NCBI GenBank assembly: GCA_947467395.1
Contig: CANIIC010000003.1
Coordinates: 1-61,141, forward strand
Direction: 5' to 3'
DNA length: 61,141 nucleotides
Origin: Bryobacterales bacterium
Lineage (GTDB): Bacteria; Acidobacteriota; Terriglobia; Bryobacterales; Bryobacteraceae
Shown here: positions 44,393 through 53,443 of the stretch, in pieces
How positions within the stretch are numbered: position 1 is the stretch's first letter
How the letters are laid out: each line of letters opens with the position of its first letter
Notes under the pieces: model-generated
Told to the model about the DNA's origin: nothing
What the model saw: the letters and a program-made list of their open reading frames with translations, nothing else
The model's database searches: none
Made by a program: the position numbers and the translations under genes

Positions 44393-45529
44393 TTATTTCT
44401 TGTTTTTGCCCTTGTCCTGCGCTTCTTCATCGGCAGCGCGCGGCGCGATCCAGTATCCGTTGCGCGTGCGGATGTCGAGATTGGCGGCGGCCAATACCTT
44501 CACCGTAACCTCGTGATACCCGCCCTTGGCGGTCGTAGGCGGTGCGAAGGTCAGCAGGTACTGGCTGTGGACTTCTTCGCTAATATTCTGGACGGCTTCT
44601 TCCAGGCCCGAGAGCGTCACGAAGTTCTCTTCCTTGCCACCGCTGAACTTGGTGTAGACCTCATGCGAGTTGGGCACGAAGACGCCCTTCACCAGCGCGA
44701 AGATTTCCTTGAAGACGGGGGTCCAGTTGCCCATGTTGGTCTGGGCGTCGGTGGTGCCGGTCTGGATCACGCCCATGGGCAGCGGTCCGCGGGCTTCCGG
44801 CGGAACCGGTTTGGGGCGGTTCGGTTCGGCTTGCGTGGTCAACTGGTTCAGCAAGTGATTCATGCTGACTGTAAAGACCTGCACGCCGGAAAATTCAATG
44901 TTCGTCATCACGTCGCGCGGGCTGAAGGCGCTGCCGGAATCGCGGGTTTCGCTGATGATGATCAGCACCTTCTTGCGATCCTTGCCGCGGTTACGCAACA
45001 TGTTCACCGCTTGCATGGAAGCGTCGTCCAGATGATGCGGGCTGCTGCCGATCTTGATGTTGGCGAACGCTTTCTTGATTTCGTCGGGATTCGAGGTGAA
45101 CGGCGTCATCACCTGGATGCGGTGATCGAAGGCCAGCACGGCGACTTCGCCGGTTTCGCCCGCTACGATGGGTCCGAACATCGCTCCGACCTTCTGCACG
45201 GTGGGCAGGATTTGGCGGGCGGTGGAGTTGGCTTGCACGGCGACGACCAGTGAGATCGGATGCGCACTTACGTCCAGTACAACCTTCTGTTTCACGCCTT
45301 CGTCGTAGAGTTCGAAATCGACCGGCGCGAGGCCGTTGATGAAGTTGCCCTTGCGGTCACGCACGGTCACCGGGACCTGCACGTTCACAACGTCGGAGCG
45401 GAAGATGGGTGTCTCAATTTCTTCGACGGTGGTGGGGACCGGGCCTTTCGAGGTGCCCTGGGCCATCAGGAGGCCCGTCATCACTGCGCTGGCAGGAATC
45501 GCTGCCGCAAGAATGTGTCGAATCTTCAT
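44393..45529 (-). CDS. VWFA-related acidobacterial secreted protein (first)
   Basis: The start is the ATG at 45529, preceded by GTGAGG; the GTG at 45541 is less likely. The 378-residue protein has a signal peptide (HILAAAIPASAVMTGLLMA). A beta-sandwich part follows (VVNVQVPVTVRDRKGNFINGLAPVDFELYDEGVKQKV), then a von Willebrand A-like domain with VAVQANST in place of the usual DxSxS, and a C-terminal strand part. This is the VWFA-related acidobacterial domain family. A Lys-rich tail (KGKNKK) ends it. It is the last gene of the moeA-moaC-mog run. Confidence 0.85.
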   Translation of the reverse strand: MKIRHILAAAIPASAVMTGLLMAQGTSKGPVPTTVEEIETPIFRSDVVNVQVPVTVRDRKGNFINGLAPVDFELYDEGVKQKVVLDVSAHPISLVVAVQANSTARQILPTVQKVGAMFGPIVAGETGEVAVLAFDHRIQVMTPFTSNPDEIKKAFANIKIGSSPHHLDDASMQAVNMLRNRGKDRKKVLIIISETRDSGSAFSPRDVMTNIEFSGVQVFTVSMNHLLNQLTTQAEPNRPKPVPPEARGPLPMGVIQTGTTDAQTNMGNWTPVFKEIFALVKGVFVPNSHEVYTKFSGGKEENFVTLSGLEEAVQNISEEVHSQYLLTFAPPTTAKGGYHEVTVKVLAAANLDIRTRNGYWIAPRAADEEAQDKGKNKK

Positions 45530-45548
45530 GGATCGCCTCACCCTGACT

Positions 45549-46562
45549 CTACCGCACCTCAGGGGCCACTCGGTACGCCCGGCGGGCGCGGACCTTGGTC
45601 CCGGGGACCTTTACTTCGACTGCCAGCGAATGGAAGCCGGCGGTGGGCTGCGACGGCGCGAAGGTGAGAAGGTACTGATTGTGCACCTCGCGGCCAATCT
45701 GCTGGAGCGCTGCTTCGAGCTGCTTCTGATTGTCGAAGGTCTGCTGCGTGCCCCCGGTCATGGCGGCGTAGGCCTCCAGAGAGTTGCTTGCCGTGATTCC
45801 GCGCACGATCTCGTACATCTCAGCGACCGTCGGTGCGTACGCCCCATTTTGGACGTCGGTGGTCTGGGTCTGGATGGTGCCCATAGGGAGTGGTGCGCGA
45901 CCCTCAGGCGGGATCGGGTTGCGCGAGGTGACGCGTGGGGGAAGAGGAGCGGGCAGCTTCATGGTGACGGCGTAGACGAGGATGCCGTCGAGTTCGGCGC
46001 GCTGGAAGACGTCGCGTGTGGAGACGGCGCTGCCGAGGTCCTGCGCTTCGCCGATGAGGACCAGGATCTTCTTGCGGCCTTTAGCGCGGGTGTTCAGCAG
46101 CCGGATGCCTTCGAGCGCGGCGTCATCCAGATGGTGCTGCGTGCCGCCGACGGTGAGTTTGAGAAACGTAGTGTGGATCGAGTCGGCCTTGTTGGTGAAG
46201 GGCAGTAGCGTCTGTACTGTGTGGTCGAAGGTGAGCACGGCAACCTCGCCGGTCTCGCCCGCGAGCAGCGGCTCCAGAAGCGACGACGTGTTCTGGACCA
46301 AAGGCAGGATCTTCTTGGCCGGCGTGTTGGTCTGCACTGCGACGACGAGGGAGACGGGGTGATTCACGATATCGAGCTGGAAGTCCTGCGCGATGCCGTT
46401 ATCGAGAAGTTTGAAGTCGTTCAGCGTGAGGTTCGTCACCGGGCGGCTTTGTTTGTTGGTGACGGTGACGGGCACCTGCACGTTCACCACGGTGGAGCGG
46501 ATGATCGGCTCCTGCGCGGCGGCCACGAAGACAAGCAGGAAGCATAGGGCGGCGCGTTTCAT
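45549..46562 (-). CDS. VWFA-related acidobacterial secreted protein (second)
   Basis: The 337-residue protein, with signal peptide MKRAALCFLLVFVAAA, shares order and motifs with the next gene: VVNVQVPVTVTNKQSRPVTNLTLNDFKLLDNG, VSLVVAVQTNT, GETGEVAVLTFDH, HHLDDAALEGIRLLNTRAKGRKKILVLIGEAQDLGSA. The pair probably arose by tandem duplication. The 4-base overlap (ATGA) with the mog gene shows translational coupling to molybdenum cofactor genes. Role unknown; members are envelope or secreted adhesion-like proteins. Confidence 0.85.
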   Translation of the reverse strand: MKRAALCFLLVFVAAAQEPIIRSTVVNVQVPVTVTNKQSRPVTNLTLNDFKLLDNGIAQDFQLDIVNHPVSLVVAVQTNTPAKKILPLVQNTSSLLEPLLAGETGEVAVLTFDHTVQTLLPFTNKADSIHTTFLKLTVGGTQHHLDDAALEGIRLLNTRAKGRKKILVLIGEAQDLGSAVSTRDVFQRAELDGILVYAVTMKLPAPLPPRVTSRNPIPPEGRAPLPMGTIQTQTTDVQNGAYAPTVAEMYEIVRGITASNSLEAYAAMTGGTQQTFDNQKQLEAALQQIGREVHNQYLLTFAPSQPTAGFHSLAVEVKVPGTKVRARRAYRVAPEVR

Positions 46563-47041
46563 TTGTGCTCCGTTCGGCCGTTCAGTAAATCGACTACGTG
46601 CGGGACCAGGTAGGCGACCGCGGTAAGGGATTGCACTGCGCCTTTGGGCGAGCCGGGAAGGTTGAGGATGAGCGCAGTGCCTCGGGTCCAGCCGCCCCCG
46701 CGGGAGAGCGGAGCGAACTTCGTCGCCTTGAGGCCTTCGCTGCGCATGAGTTCGCCGAAGCCGGGGACGTCGCGATCGGCGATGCGCTTCGTTGCTTCCG
46801 GCGTGACATCGCGCGGGGCGAGGCCGGTCCCGCCGGTGGTGAGGATCACGTCGATGGCGCCGGAATCGGCGAGTTCGCGCAGGGCACTGGCGATGTGTTC
46901 TTCTTCGTCAGGCAGGATGAGTTTGTTGACGACAGACCAGCCGAGCTTCACGGCCTCTGCTTCGAGCGCGGGCCCCGATGCATCGGCGCGGGTGCCGGCG
47001 ACGGCGGAATCGCTGATGGTGAGGATCGCGGTGCGTGTCAT
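46559..47041 (-). CDS. mog: Molybdopterin adenylyltransferase (MogA/MoaB-like)
   Basis: The 160-residue protein has the MoCF-binding fold motifs ILTISDSAVAGTRADASGP, VILTTGGTGLAPRDVTPEAT and LNLPGSPKGAVQ. It adenylylates molybdopterin before metal insertion. Its ATG overlaps the moaC stop by 4 bases and its stop overlaps the secreted VWFA gene by 4 bases. Confidence 0.9.
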   Translation of the reverse strand: MTRTAILTISDSAVAGTRADASGPALEAEAVKLGWSVVNKLILPDEEEHIASALRELADSGAIDVILTTGGTGLAPRDVTPEATKRIADRDVPGFGELMRSEGLKATKFAPLSRGGGWTRGTALILNLPGSPKGAVQSLTAVAYLVPHVVDLLNGRTEHK

Positions 47042-47526
47042 TTCTTCGAGCTAGGCTGGGATCCGCGTTTGAAGTCACCCGACTTGCCACCGGTCTTGGT
47101 CAACAGGTAGAGATCCTGAATCTCGATCGCTTTGTCGAGCGCCTTGGTCATGTCGTAGACGGTGAGCGCGGCGACTGAAGCCGCGGTGAGCGCTTCCATC
47201 TCAACGCCGGTGGGGCCGCTGGTGCTGACTGTGGAGGTGATCTGCACGCCCTTTGACTTTACTTCGGCGCGCACATCGACGTGAGACAGTGCCAAGGGGT
47301 GGCACATGGGGATGAGTTCCGAGGTCTTCTTGGCGGCCATGATGCCGGCGATGCGCGCAACTTCGAGTGGGTCGCCTTTGGGGTTCTGCGGCAGCTTCTT
47401 CAGCACCGCGGGCCGGATCTTCACGAAGGCCTGCGCGGTGGCTGTGCGTTTGGTCTCGGTCTTGGCGGACACGTCGACCATGCTGGCGCGGCCCTTTTCG
47501 TCGTAGTGGGAGAGTTTGTTGATCAC
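47038..47526 (-). CDS. moaC: Cyclic pyranopterin monophosphate synthase
   Basis: The 162-residue protein has the MoaC motifs MVDVSAKTETKRTATAQAFV, TSELIPMCHPLALSHVDV and SGPTGVEMEALTAASVAALTVYDMTKALDK. It makes cPMP in molybdenum cofactor synthesis together with MoaA, which is not in this window. It overlaps moeA and mog by 4 bases each. Confidence 0.95.
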   Translation of the reverse strand: MINKLSHYDEKGRASMVDVSAKTETKRTATAQAFVKIRPAVLKKLPQNPKGDPLEVARIAGIMAAKKTSELIPMCHPLALSHVDVRAEVKSKGVQITSTVSTSGPTGVEMEALTAASVAALTVYDMTKALDKAIEIQDLYLLTKTGGKSGDFKRGSQPSSKK

Positions 47527-48743
47527 TTGAGTAGCACTCGAATCATTTCACCGGCCGCCCAATGTTCGCGGTCGGGTTCGCTGACTAAGAAAGCGTTGGA
47601 ACGGGAAAGCGCGGCGACGTCGCCGGAGCCCTGCCAGCCGAGCGGTTCGACGGTGGCTCCGTCTTCAGAGATGCGTGCCGGAAGAAAGCGGGTGAGGCCG
47701 GTCTTCTGCTTGAACTCGCGCGAGAGGCGGGCCTGCAGCAGAGGCAGCAACGGTTCGTCGAGGCCGCTCAGGAGTTCGATGGCGGCGCGCGCGAAGATTT
47801 CGAGGGTGACCATGGTCGACGCCGGGTTGCCGGGAAGGCCGAAGAACAACTTGTTCTGTGCGTGGCCGAAGACGACCGGCTGGCCGGGTTGAATGAGCGC
47901 GCGGGTGAAGAAGAACTCGGCTCCAAAGTCGGCCAGCACCTTCTCCACGATGTCGTACTTACCTGCGGAGACGCCGCCGGAGAGCATCAACATGTCGCAT
48001 TCCAGGCCCTCTTTGACCAGCGCGTAAGTGGACTCGTAGTTATCGCGCGCGATCGGCAGAATGACGGGTTCGGCACCGGCGCGCGCGGCTTGCACGGCCA
48101 TGGACCAGGCGTTGGAGTTACGGATCTGGAAGGGCTCGGGCGTTTCAGCGACAGTGACAATTTCGTCGCCGGTCGGCAGGATCGCCACGCGCGGCTTCTT
48201 GTAGACGCCCACTTGGGTGTAGCCCACGGTCGCGAGCAACGCGATTTCACTGAAACCAAGTCTGCAGCCTCGCGTCAGGACGACTGTGCCTTGCTTCGCT
48301 TCGACGCCGCGCGGGTTGAAGTTGTCGCCGGACTGATGCGTACGGTCGGTGCGCATGGACTCACCGTCCCGAGTGGTGTGTTCCACCATGACGACGGCAT
48401 CGGCACCCGCGGGCAGGGGAGCGCCGGTCATGATCTCGACGGTCTGGCGGGGTCCGACGGTACCGCTGAAAACCGAGCCGGCGCGGACTTCGCCGATGAT
48501 CTGGAACTCGCCCGGCAGGTCCGCGGCGCGGACGGCGAAGCCATCGCGGGCGGAACGCGGGAAGGGCGGGTAATCGCGATCGGTGGAGATGTCTTCGGCC
48601 AGAATCCGGCCGGCGGCCTCGAGCGAGGGAATCGTCTCGATGGCAGGTAGTTTGCGCCTCGCGCGGGCTTCCTTCAGCACAGCGGCGCGGGCTTGTTCAA
48701 AGGAACAGGTCACTGTTGATATCGTGTCACACGCCGGAGGCAT
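47523..48743 (-). CDS. moeA: Molybdopterin molybdenumtransferase
   Basis: The 406-residue protein has the MoeA domains: DYPPFPRSARDGFAV, MTGAPLPAGADAVVMVEHT, the MoCF-type VAILPTGDEIV and LMLSGGVSAGKYD, and the C-terminal beta domain. It inserts molybdate into adenylylated molybdopterin. It is the first gene of the run. The start is uncertain: an ATG at 48743 is used, but a GTG at 48713 would better match the usual N-terminus. The divergent propeller gene starts 32 bases away. Confidence 0.92.
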   Translation of the reverse strand: MPPACDTISTVTCSFEQARAAVLKEARARRKLPAIETIPSLEAAGRILAEDISTDRDYPPFPRSARDGFAVRAADLPGEFQIIGEVRAGSVFSGTVGPRQTVEIMTGAPLPAGADAVVMVEHTTRDGESMRTDRTHQSGDNFNPRGVEAKQGTVVLTRGCRLGFSEIALLATVGYTQVGVYKKPRVAILPTGDEIVTVAETPEPFQIRNSNAWSMAVQAARAGAEPVILPIARDNYESTYALVKEGLECDMLMLSGGVSAGKYDIVEKVLADFGAEFFFTRALIQPGQPVVFGHAQNKLFFGLPGNPASTMVTLEIFARAAIELLSGLDEPLLPLLQARLSREFKQKTGLTRFLPARISEDGATVEPLGWQGSGDVAALSRSNAFLVSEPDREHWAAGEMIRVLLK

Positions 48744-48775
48744 TGTGCCGTCATACTCTCTCGAAGTAGTTTTCC

Positions 48776-49774
48776 ATGAAGAAACGTCTGTTGCTGGGTA
48801 GCGCGGTGTTGGCCATGGCCGCCGCCCCGGGATTTAAGGTCACCGACCATATCAAGATCGGTGGCACCGGCACTTTCTGGGACTACATGTATGTAGACGC
48901 GGGCGCGGCTCGGCTGTACATGTCGCACCTTAACCAGACCGAAGTCATCGATCTGAAGACGAACAAAGTGATCGGGACGGTGACGGAGACTCCGCGTGTC
49001 CACGGGATTGCGGTGGCCGGCGATCTGGGGAAGGGCTACACCAGCAATGGCGGGAACAACACGGTCAGCGTGTTCGACCTGAAGACGTTCAAGACGACGG
49101 CCACGATTCCGACGGGCACGAATCCAGACGCCATCATTTATGAGCCGTCGACGCATCGCGTGCTGGCGTTTAACGGCAACAGCAAGGATGCGACGATCAT
49201 CGATGCCAAGACGGAGAAGGTGGTCGCGACGGTACCGGTGGGCGGGAAGCCGGAGTTTGCGCAAACCGACGGCAAGGGCAGGGTGTGGGTGAACATCGAA
49301 GATACGGCGGAAGTGATCGAAGTGGATGCGGCCAAGGCCACGATCACGCGTCGCTTGAAGATGGAGCCGTGTGAGGATCCCACGGGTCTCTCGATCGACA
49401 CCAAGAAGGGGCGGTTGTTCGCGGCGTGCAAGGGCCTCATGGCGGCGGTTGATATCAAGAGCTGGAAGGTGTTGGGAACGGCTCCGACGGGCGCGGGTTC
49501 CGATGGCATCGTCTATGACGATGGGCGCGCGTTCACCTCGAATGGCGGCGACGGCACGATGACGGTGCTGGGCGAGCAGGGCGGCAAGTGGGTGGTCGAA
49601 GAGACGGTTCCGACGATGCGCGGTGCGCGCACGATCGGCGTCGATTCGAAGACGCACAAGATCTACCTGCCGGTGGCCGAGAACGGTCCGGCTCCGGTGG
49701 GCAAAGACGGCAAGGCGAAGGGACGCGGCCCGGTGTTGGGCGAAACGTTCCAGTTGCTCGTGGTCAGTAAGTAA
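48776..49774 (+). CDS. YVTN-type beta-propeller protein
   Basis: The 332-residue protein has an N-terminal hydrophobic signal (LLLGSAVLAMAAAPG) and about seven propeller blades with the NTVSVFDLKTFKTTATIPTGTNPDAI pattern, as in YncE and surface-layer YVTN proteins. No catalytic motif. Its ATG lies 32 bases from moeA on the other strand; whether it uses molybdenum is not suggested. Confidence 0.85.
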   Translation: MKKRLLLGSAVLAMAAAPGFKVTDHIKIGGTGTFWDYMYVDAGAARLYMSHLNQTEVIDLKTNKVIGTVTETPRVHGIAVAGDLGKGYTSNGGNNTVSVFDLKTFKTTATIPTGTNPDAIIYEPSTHRVLAFNGNSKDATIIDAKTEKVVATVPVGGKPEFAQTDGKGRVWVNIEDTAEVIEVDAAKATITRRLKMEPCEDPTGLSIDTKKGRLFAACKGLMAAVDIKSWKVLGTAPTGAGSDGIVYDDGRAFTSNGGDGTMTVLGEQGGKWVVEETVPTMRGARTIGVDSKTHKIYLPVAENGPAPVGKDGKAKGRGPVLGETFQLLVVSK

Positions 49775-49780
49775 GCGGCT

Positions 49781-50563
49781 TTAGCCGATACGTTCGACGC
49801 GGCGAATGGCGGTGGTCTTGCCGTTCGCCTCGTCGATTTCGACGATGACGCCGTGGAGTTCGGGGCTGTTGTGCGCGGCCTGCATCTTCACGGGCATCTG
49901 CGTGAGGAAGCGTTGCAGGATGATGTCCTTGTCGACGCCGATCACGCCGCTGTAGGGGCCGGTCATGCCGGCATCGGTCTGATAGCCGGTGCCGCCGGGG
50001 AGGATGCGCGTGTCAGCGGTGGGGACATGTGTGTGCGTGCCGACCATCGCGGAGACGCGGCCATCCAGGTGCCAGCCCATCGCAACTTTTTCGCTGGTGA
50101 GTTCGGCGTGGAAGTCGACGAAGCGGACTTTTACCGTTGCCGGGATGGATGCCAGTAGATCGTCGGCCTTGTGGAAGGGGCAGTCGATCGGGATCATGTG
50201 GGCGCGGCCCTGCAGGTTGATAACAGCGACGTCTACGCCGTTCTTGGCGCGCACGGTGACCAGGCCGGAGCCGGGCAGTTCGGCGGGGTAGTTCGCGGGG
50301 CGCAGGATGCGTTGCTGGCGCTTGAAGTAGTCGTAGACTTCGCGCTTGTCCCAGGCGTGATTGCCGGTGGTGATCACCTGTACGCCGTAGCCGAAGATCT
50401 CGTCAGCCAGTTGTGGAGTGATGCCGAAGCCTCCCGCCGCGTTCTCGCCGTTGGCGATCGTCAGGTGGATGTTTTCGGCTTCTACGATTTCGGGAAGGTA
50501 GCGGGCCACCATGGTGCGGCCCGGCGAGGCGAAGATATCGCCGATAAAAAGTAAGTTGGTCAC
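49781..50563 (-). CDS. YmdB-family metallophosphoesterase
   Basis: The 260-residue protein starts at GTG and follows the TIGR00282/YmdB pattern: NLLFIGDIFASPGRTMV, ANGENAAGG, VITTGNHAWDKREV, VGTHTHVPTADTRILPGGTGYQTDAGMTG. Bacillus YmdB is a 2',3'-cyclic nucleotide phosphodiesterase that affects motility and biofilm; the E. coli YmdB macrodomain protein is unrelated. It lies 80 bases downstream of the 6S RNA on the same strand. Confidence 0.93.
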   Translation of the reverse strand: MTNLLFIGDIFASPGRTMVARYLPEIVEAENIHLTIANGENAAGGFGITPQLADEIFGYGVQVITTGNHAWDKREVYDYFKRQQRILRPANYPAELPGSGLVTVRAKNGVDVAVINLQGRAHMIPIDCPFHKADDLLASIPATVKVRFVDFHAELTSEKVAMGWHLDGRVSAMVGTHTHVPTADTRILPGGTGYQTDAGMTGPYSGVIGVDKDIILQRFLTQMPVKMQAAHNSPELHGVIVEIDEANGKTTAIRRVERIG

Positions 50564-50642
50564 TAAGGGAACACTGCAGCGCTAAGGTGCTTGCAGCGCG
50601 TCACTTTCTAAGCGCACCGCAGTGCGCGGGTGAAACAGAATT

Positions 50643-50849
50643 AGCGGGAACGCACCGCTACGCCGTCGCAACCCCCGTCATTTGACCCCGAACTTAACAG
50701 GGTGGAACCTTCCGAGTACCTTCAGGCTTCTCCATGGCGGTTTCCCACCGGAGCTTGCTCACCGGCACATCATCGAGTCAGGTTCCATGACATTGACTGT
50801 TGGATCAATTTATGGGGGCCACATACAAACGCGGCAGGAACGTTCCCAG
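50643..50849 (-). ncRNA. ssrS: 6S RNA
   Basis: The RNA carries the conserved 6S apical segments GGTGAGCAAGCTC (50751-50763) and GAGAAGCCTGAA (50721-50732), as in the E. coli GGTGAGCATGCTC and GAGAAGCCT. They are flanked by pairing arms GGAACCT and AGGTTCC and an outer helix in which CCCCC at 50814-50818 pairs with 50672-50676, and GGGAACG at 50841-50847 pairs with 50646-50652. A -10-like TATGCT lies at 50854-50859. The exact ends are estimated. 6S RNA binds the housekeeping RNA polymerase in stationary phase by mimicking an open promoter. Confidence 0.75.
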
Positions 50850-50895
50850 GACTAGCATAACAGGGAAGGACGACTGAAGCGCTCGACGGAAGACC

Positions 50896-51357
50896 TTAGA
50901 GGACCTGGAAAAACCGGACCACAACGCCTTCGGGGTAGCGTTCCCCCGTACCCACGCAGACCGCGTCGGCCAGCCACTGGTAGCCAGGGGCGCTGGTTTC
51001 GAACGTGGTGTAGGTGCGGAAGTAAAGTTGATCGGGATCGACCTTCTCCCCGGAATTGAGGCGTTTCAGGACGTCAGTCGAGCCGCGGCGCATGCCTCGG
51101 TTGGTGACGTAGATCAGGGCCCCGTCGTCGGTTTCGAGCGTGTAGCGGGCTTCGAGATCGGCGGCACCATCCGAGTGGAGGATCTGCCAGTCGGCACCGC
51201 CTTCGAGAACCTTGCCCTTGATGCGTGGACCTTCGATGGTGCCGCCGAGGATCGGGATGACGCGGCGATGGCCGGCGCGGGTGGTGCCGAGGTCGAGCGG
51301 CTTGGCGATGGAGACGCGGGCTTCGAAGGCGAAACTGAGTTGCGGGTCGCGTGGCAT
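50896..51357 (-). CDS. DUF3237 family protein
   Basis: With the ATG at 51357 the protein has 153 residues and begins MPRDPQLSFAFEARVSI, the usual DUF3237 start. VIPILGGTIEGPRIKGKVLEGGADWQ and YFRTYTTFETSAPGYQWLADAVCVGTGER follow. Function is unknown; it is a small cytoplasmic beta-rich protein. An ATG at 51378 is possible but would leave only 6 bases to the divergent cytochrome gene. Confidence 0.85.
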   Translation of the reverse strand: MPRDPQLSFAFEARVSIAKPLDLGTTRAGHRRVIPILGGTIEGPRIKGKVLEGGADWQILHSDGAADLEARYTLETDDGALIYVTNRGMRRGSTDVLKRLNSGEKVDPDQLYFRTYTTFETSAPGYQWLADAVCVGTGERYPEGVVVRFFQVL

Positions 51358-51384
51358 AATTTGTGTGGACCCGGACATTCTCTC

Positions 51385-52572
51385 ATGCGCAGACTTCTAT
51401 TGGCGATGGTTGTGATGGTGCCTGCGGGCATCGCTTGGGCGGCGTTCTCGGACACCTACCCGCCGGCCTTGGACAATCCTGCGATTCACTACGACCGCGA
51501 TGCGACGGATCCAGTGGCGAAGCTGGATGCTCGCTTGAAGGACGGGTCGGTGAAGCTGGCGTATGACGATCGCGGCGGCTACCTGAAGGCGCTTTTGGAC
51601 GCGCTGCAGATTCCCGTGGAGTCGCAGGTGTTCGTGCAATCGAAGACCAGTTTTCAGGCGCGGCTGATTTCGCCGGAAAATCCGCGCAGCATCTTCTTCA
51701 ACGATCGCGTGGCGGTGGGCTGGATGAACAAGGGCTTCATCGAGATCGCGTCGCAGGATCCGGTGCAGGGGATCATCTTCTACCTGCTGGAACAGGACCC
51801 CAAACGAGCCCCGCGCTTCCATCGCGACGATTCGTGCGTGAGTTGCCATCGCAACGATGCGACGCTGGGTGCCCCTGGAGTGTTCGCGCGCAGCTTCCCG
51901 ATCCTGCCGGACGGCGAGCCGTTGCTGATTTACGGCGCGGGGTTCACGGATCATCGCACGCCGCTGGAACAACGTTGGGGCGGGTGGTATGTGACGGGAG
52001 CGCCGGCGGGCGTGCGGCACATGGGCAACGCCGTGCTGGTGGATCGCGACAAACCGAACACGGTGAACTCGACTTCGGTGGCATCGCTGGCGGACAAGTT
52101 CCCGGTGGACAAGTATCTGTCGCCTTACAGCGATGCTGCGGCGTTGCTGGTGTTTGATCACCAGATGCAGATGATGAACTACATCACGCGGCTGGGTTGG
52201 GATGCTCGGGCAGGGGAGAAGTACGAGGAGAACGTGAAGGAGTTCGTCGACTACCTGCTGTTCGTCAACGAAGCGAAGCTGACGCAGCCGATGGGCGGAG
52301 AGGCGGGATTTGCGAAGACGTTCTCCGCGCAGGGGCCGCGCGATTCCAAAGGGCGCAGTCTGCGGCAGTTGAATCTGAAGACACGGTTACTCGAGTACCC
52401 GTGCAGCTACCTGATTTATTCCGAAGCGTTCGACGCGCTTCCGACGGCAGCCAAGGCTTCGGTCTACAAGCGCATGTATCAGGTGCTGACGACATCGCCG
52501 ACACCTACGAAGCAGGCGGTGATGGAGATCCTGCGGGAGACGAAGCCCGAAGTGCAGCAATATTTCCGTTAG
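51385..52572 (+). CDS. Exported protein with one c-type haem motif
   Basis: The 395-residue protein has a signal peptide ([16 protein letters not shown]) and a single CVSCH at residues 151-155, in a context [24 protein letters not shown] typical of periplasmic cytochrome-like proteins. A conserved-looking N-terminal part ([20 protein letters not shown]) and a helical C-terminus complete it. I cannot assign a reaction; it may be a cytochrome peroxidase-like or carrier protein. Its TAG overlaps the ferredoxin-like gene's stop. Confidence 0.72.
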   Translation: MRRLLLAMVVMVPAGIAWAAFSDTYPPALDNPAIHYDRDATDPVAKLDARLKDGSVKLAYDDRGGYLKALLDALQIPVESQVFVQSKTSFQARLISPENPRSIFFNDRVAVGWMNKGFIEIASQDPVQGIIFYLLEQDPKRAPRFHRDDSCVSCHRNDATLGAPGVFARSFPILPDGEPLLIYGAGFTDHRTPLEQRWGGWYVTGAPAGVRHMGNAVLVDRDKPNTVNSTSVASLADKFPVDKYLSPYSDAAALLVFDHQMQMMNYITRLGWDARAGEKYEENVKEFVDYLLFVNEAKLTQPMGGEAGFAKTFSAQGPRDSKGRSLRQLNLKTRLLEYPCSYLIYSEAFDALPTAAKASVYKRMYQVLTTSPTPTKQAVMEILRETKPEVQQYFR

Positions 52573-52961
52573 TCGCGATTGGCGGCGAGCGGATCGCAGG
52601 CGATCAGGTGATCTTCGACGGGCTGGCCGTTGATCAGGTGCTCCTGGATGATGCGTTCGACCACATCGGGCGTGACGCTGTGATACCAGGTGCCTTCGGG
52701 ATACACGACGGCGATGGGGCCTTGTTCGCACACTTTGAGGCAGCTGGCTTTGGTACGGAACACACAGTTGTCGTTGGTCGACTTCGTGAGCCCGAGTTCC
52801 TTGAGGCGGCTCTTCAAATAATTCCAGCTGGCGATGCCGGTTTCGCGATCGCAACACTTCGCCTCATTGGGTTCGGCGCAGATGAAGACATGGCGTTGGA
52901 GCTTGCCGATACCGAGGCCTTTGGCGGTCTTGAGCAGGTGTTCGCGTTCTTGTTCGGTCAT
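52569..52961 (-). CDS. Thioredoxin-like [2Fe-2S] ferredoxin
   Basis: The ATG at 52961 gives a 130-residue protein with cysteines at 28, 36, 37, 66, 74 and 78, the segment [15 protein letters not shown] and the closing [18 protein letters not shown]. This is the thioredoxin-like [2Fe-2S] ferredoxin group, which carry electrons in assimilation or hydrogenase pathways. It is the last gene of a five-gene minus-strand run and probably acts as a general electron carrier, possibly for the sulfite reductase gene at 59363, though that is not shown. Confidence 0.82.
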   Translation of the reverse strand: MTEQEREHLLKTAKGLGIGKLQRHVFICAEPNEAKCCDRETGIASWNYLKSRLKELGLTKSTNDNCVFRTKASCLKVCEQGPIAVVYPEGTWYHSVTPDVVERIIQEHLINGQPVEDHLIACDPLAANRD

Positions 52962-52966
52962 GAGGG

Positions 52967-53443
52967 TTAGAGTTGAGCGTGCTTGGCTGCTTCGCCTTCG
53001 GTGAGGATGCGACGCAGGTAGCCGATCTGGCCCAGGTGCATGTTGAAGTGTCCGTAGAGATGGATCAGGAACAGGCGCGTGATGCGCGGCGCGCCCCACA
53101 TCGCTTCAGGAAAGAGTTCGTCGAGCTTCGCGTCGGGCAGCGTCTCGATAATGTTGGGTATCAATGGCTTCAGCGCATCAATGCGCGCGATGAGGCCGGA
53201 TGCGGGCATGCCCTTGGCGGAGAACTCGAAGTCGCGATCACGCTGGTAGGGGATGCCACCCAGATGGTGCCCGATGTAGTTGCGCAAGTTGCCTTCCAGA
53301 TGCAGTGTGATGTTACCGGCGGCGTTCTTCACACCGGGCAGCGTCTTCCAGAGATAGTCGTCCCCGGGGAACAGCGCAAGCTCCTGCGTGAGGCGCGTCA
53401 TGTCGCGGCGAAAGAGTTCGGCGAGCTCGGTTTGTAGGCTCAT
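52967..53443 (-). CDS. DinB-like four-helix protein
   Basis: The 158-residue protein has the DinB/YfiT pattern of metal-binding His: LHLEGNL (first), then [18 protein letters not shown] (second and third). Such proteins are four-helix thiol or zinc-dependent transferases, some DNA-damage induced. The substrate is unknown. It directly follows tsaC with no gap. Confidence 0.8.
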   Translation of the reverse strand: MSLQTELAELFRRDMTRLTQELALFPGDDYLWKTLPGVKNAAGNITLHLEGNLRNYIGHHLGGIPYQRDRDFEFSAKGMPASGLIARIDALKPLIPNIIETLPDAKLDELFPEAMWGAPRITRLFLIHLYGHFNMHLGQIGYLRRILTEGEAAKHAQL

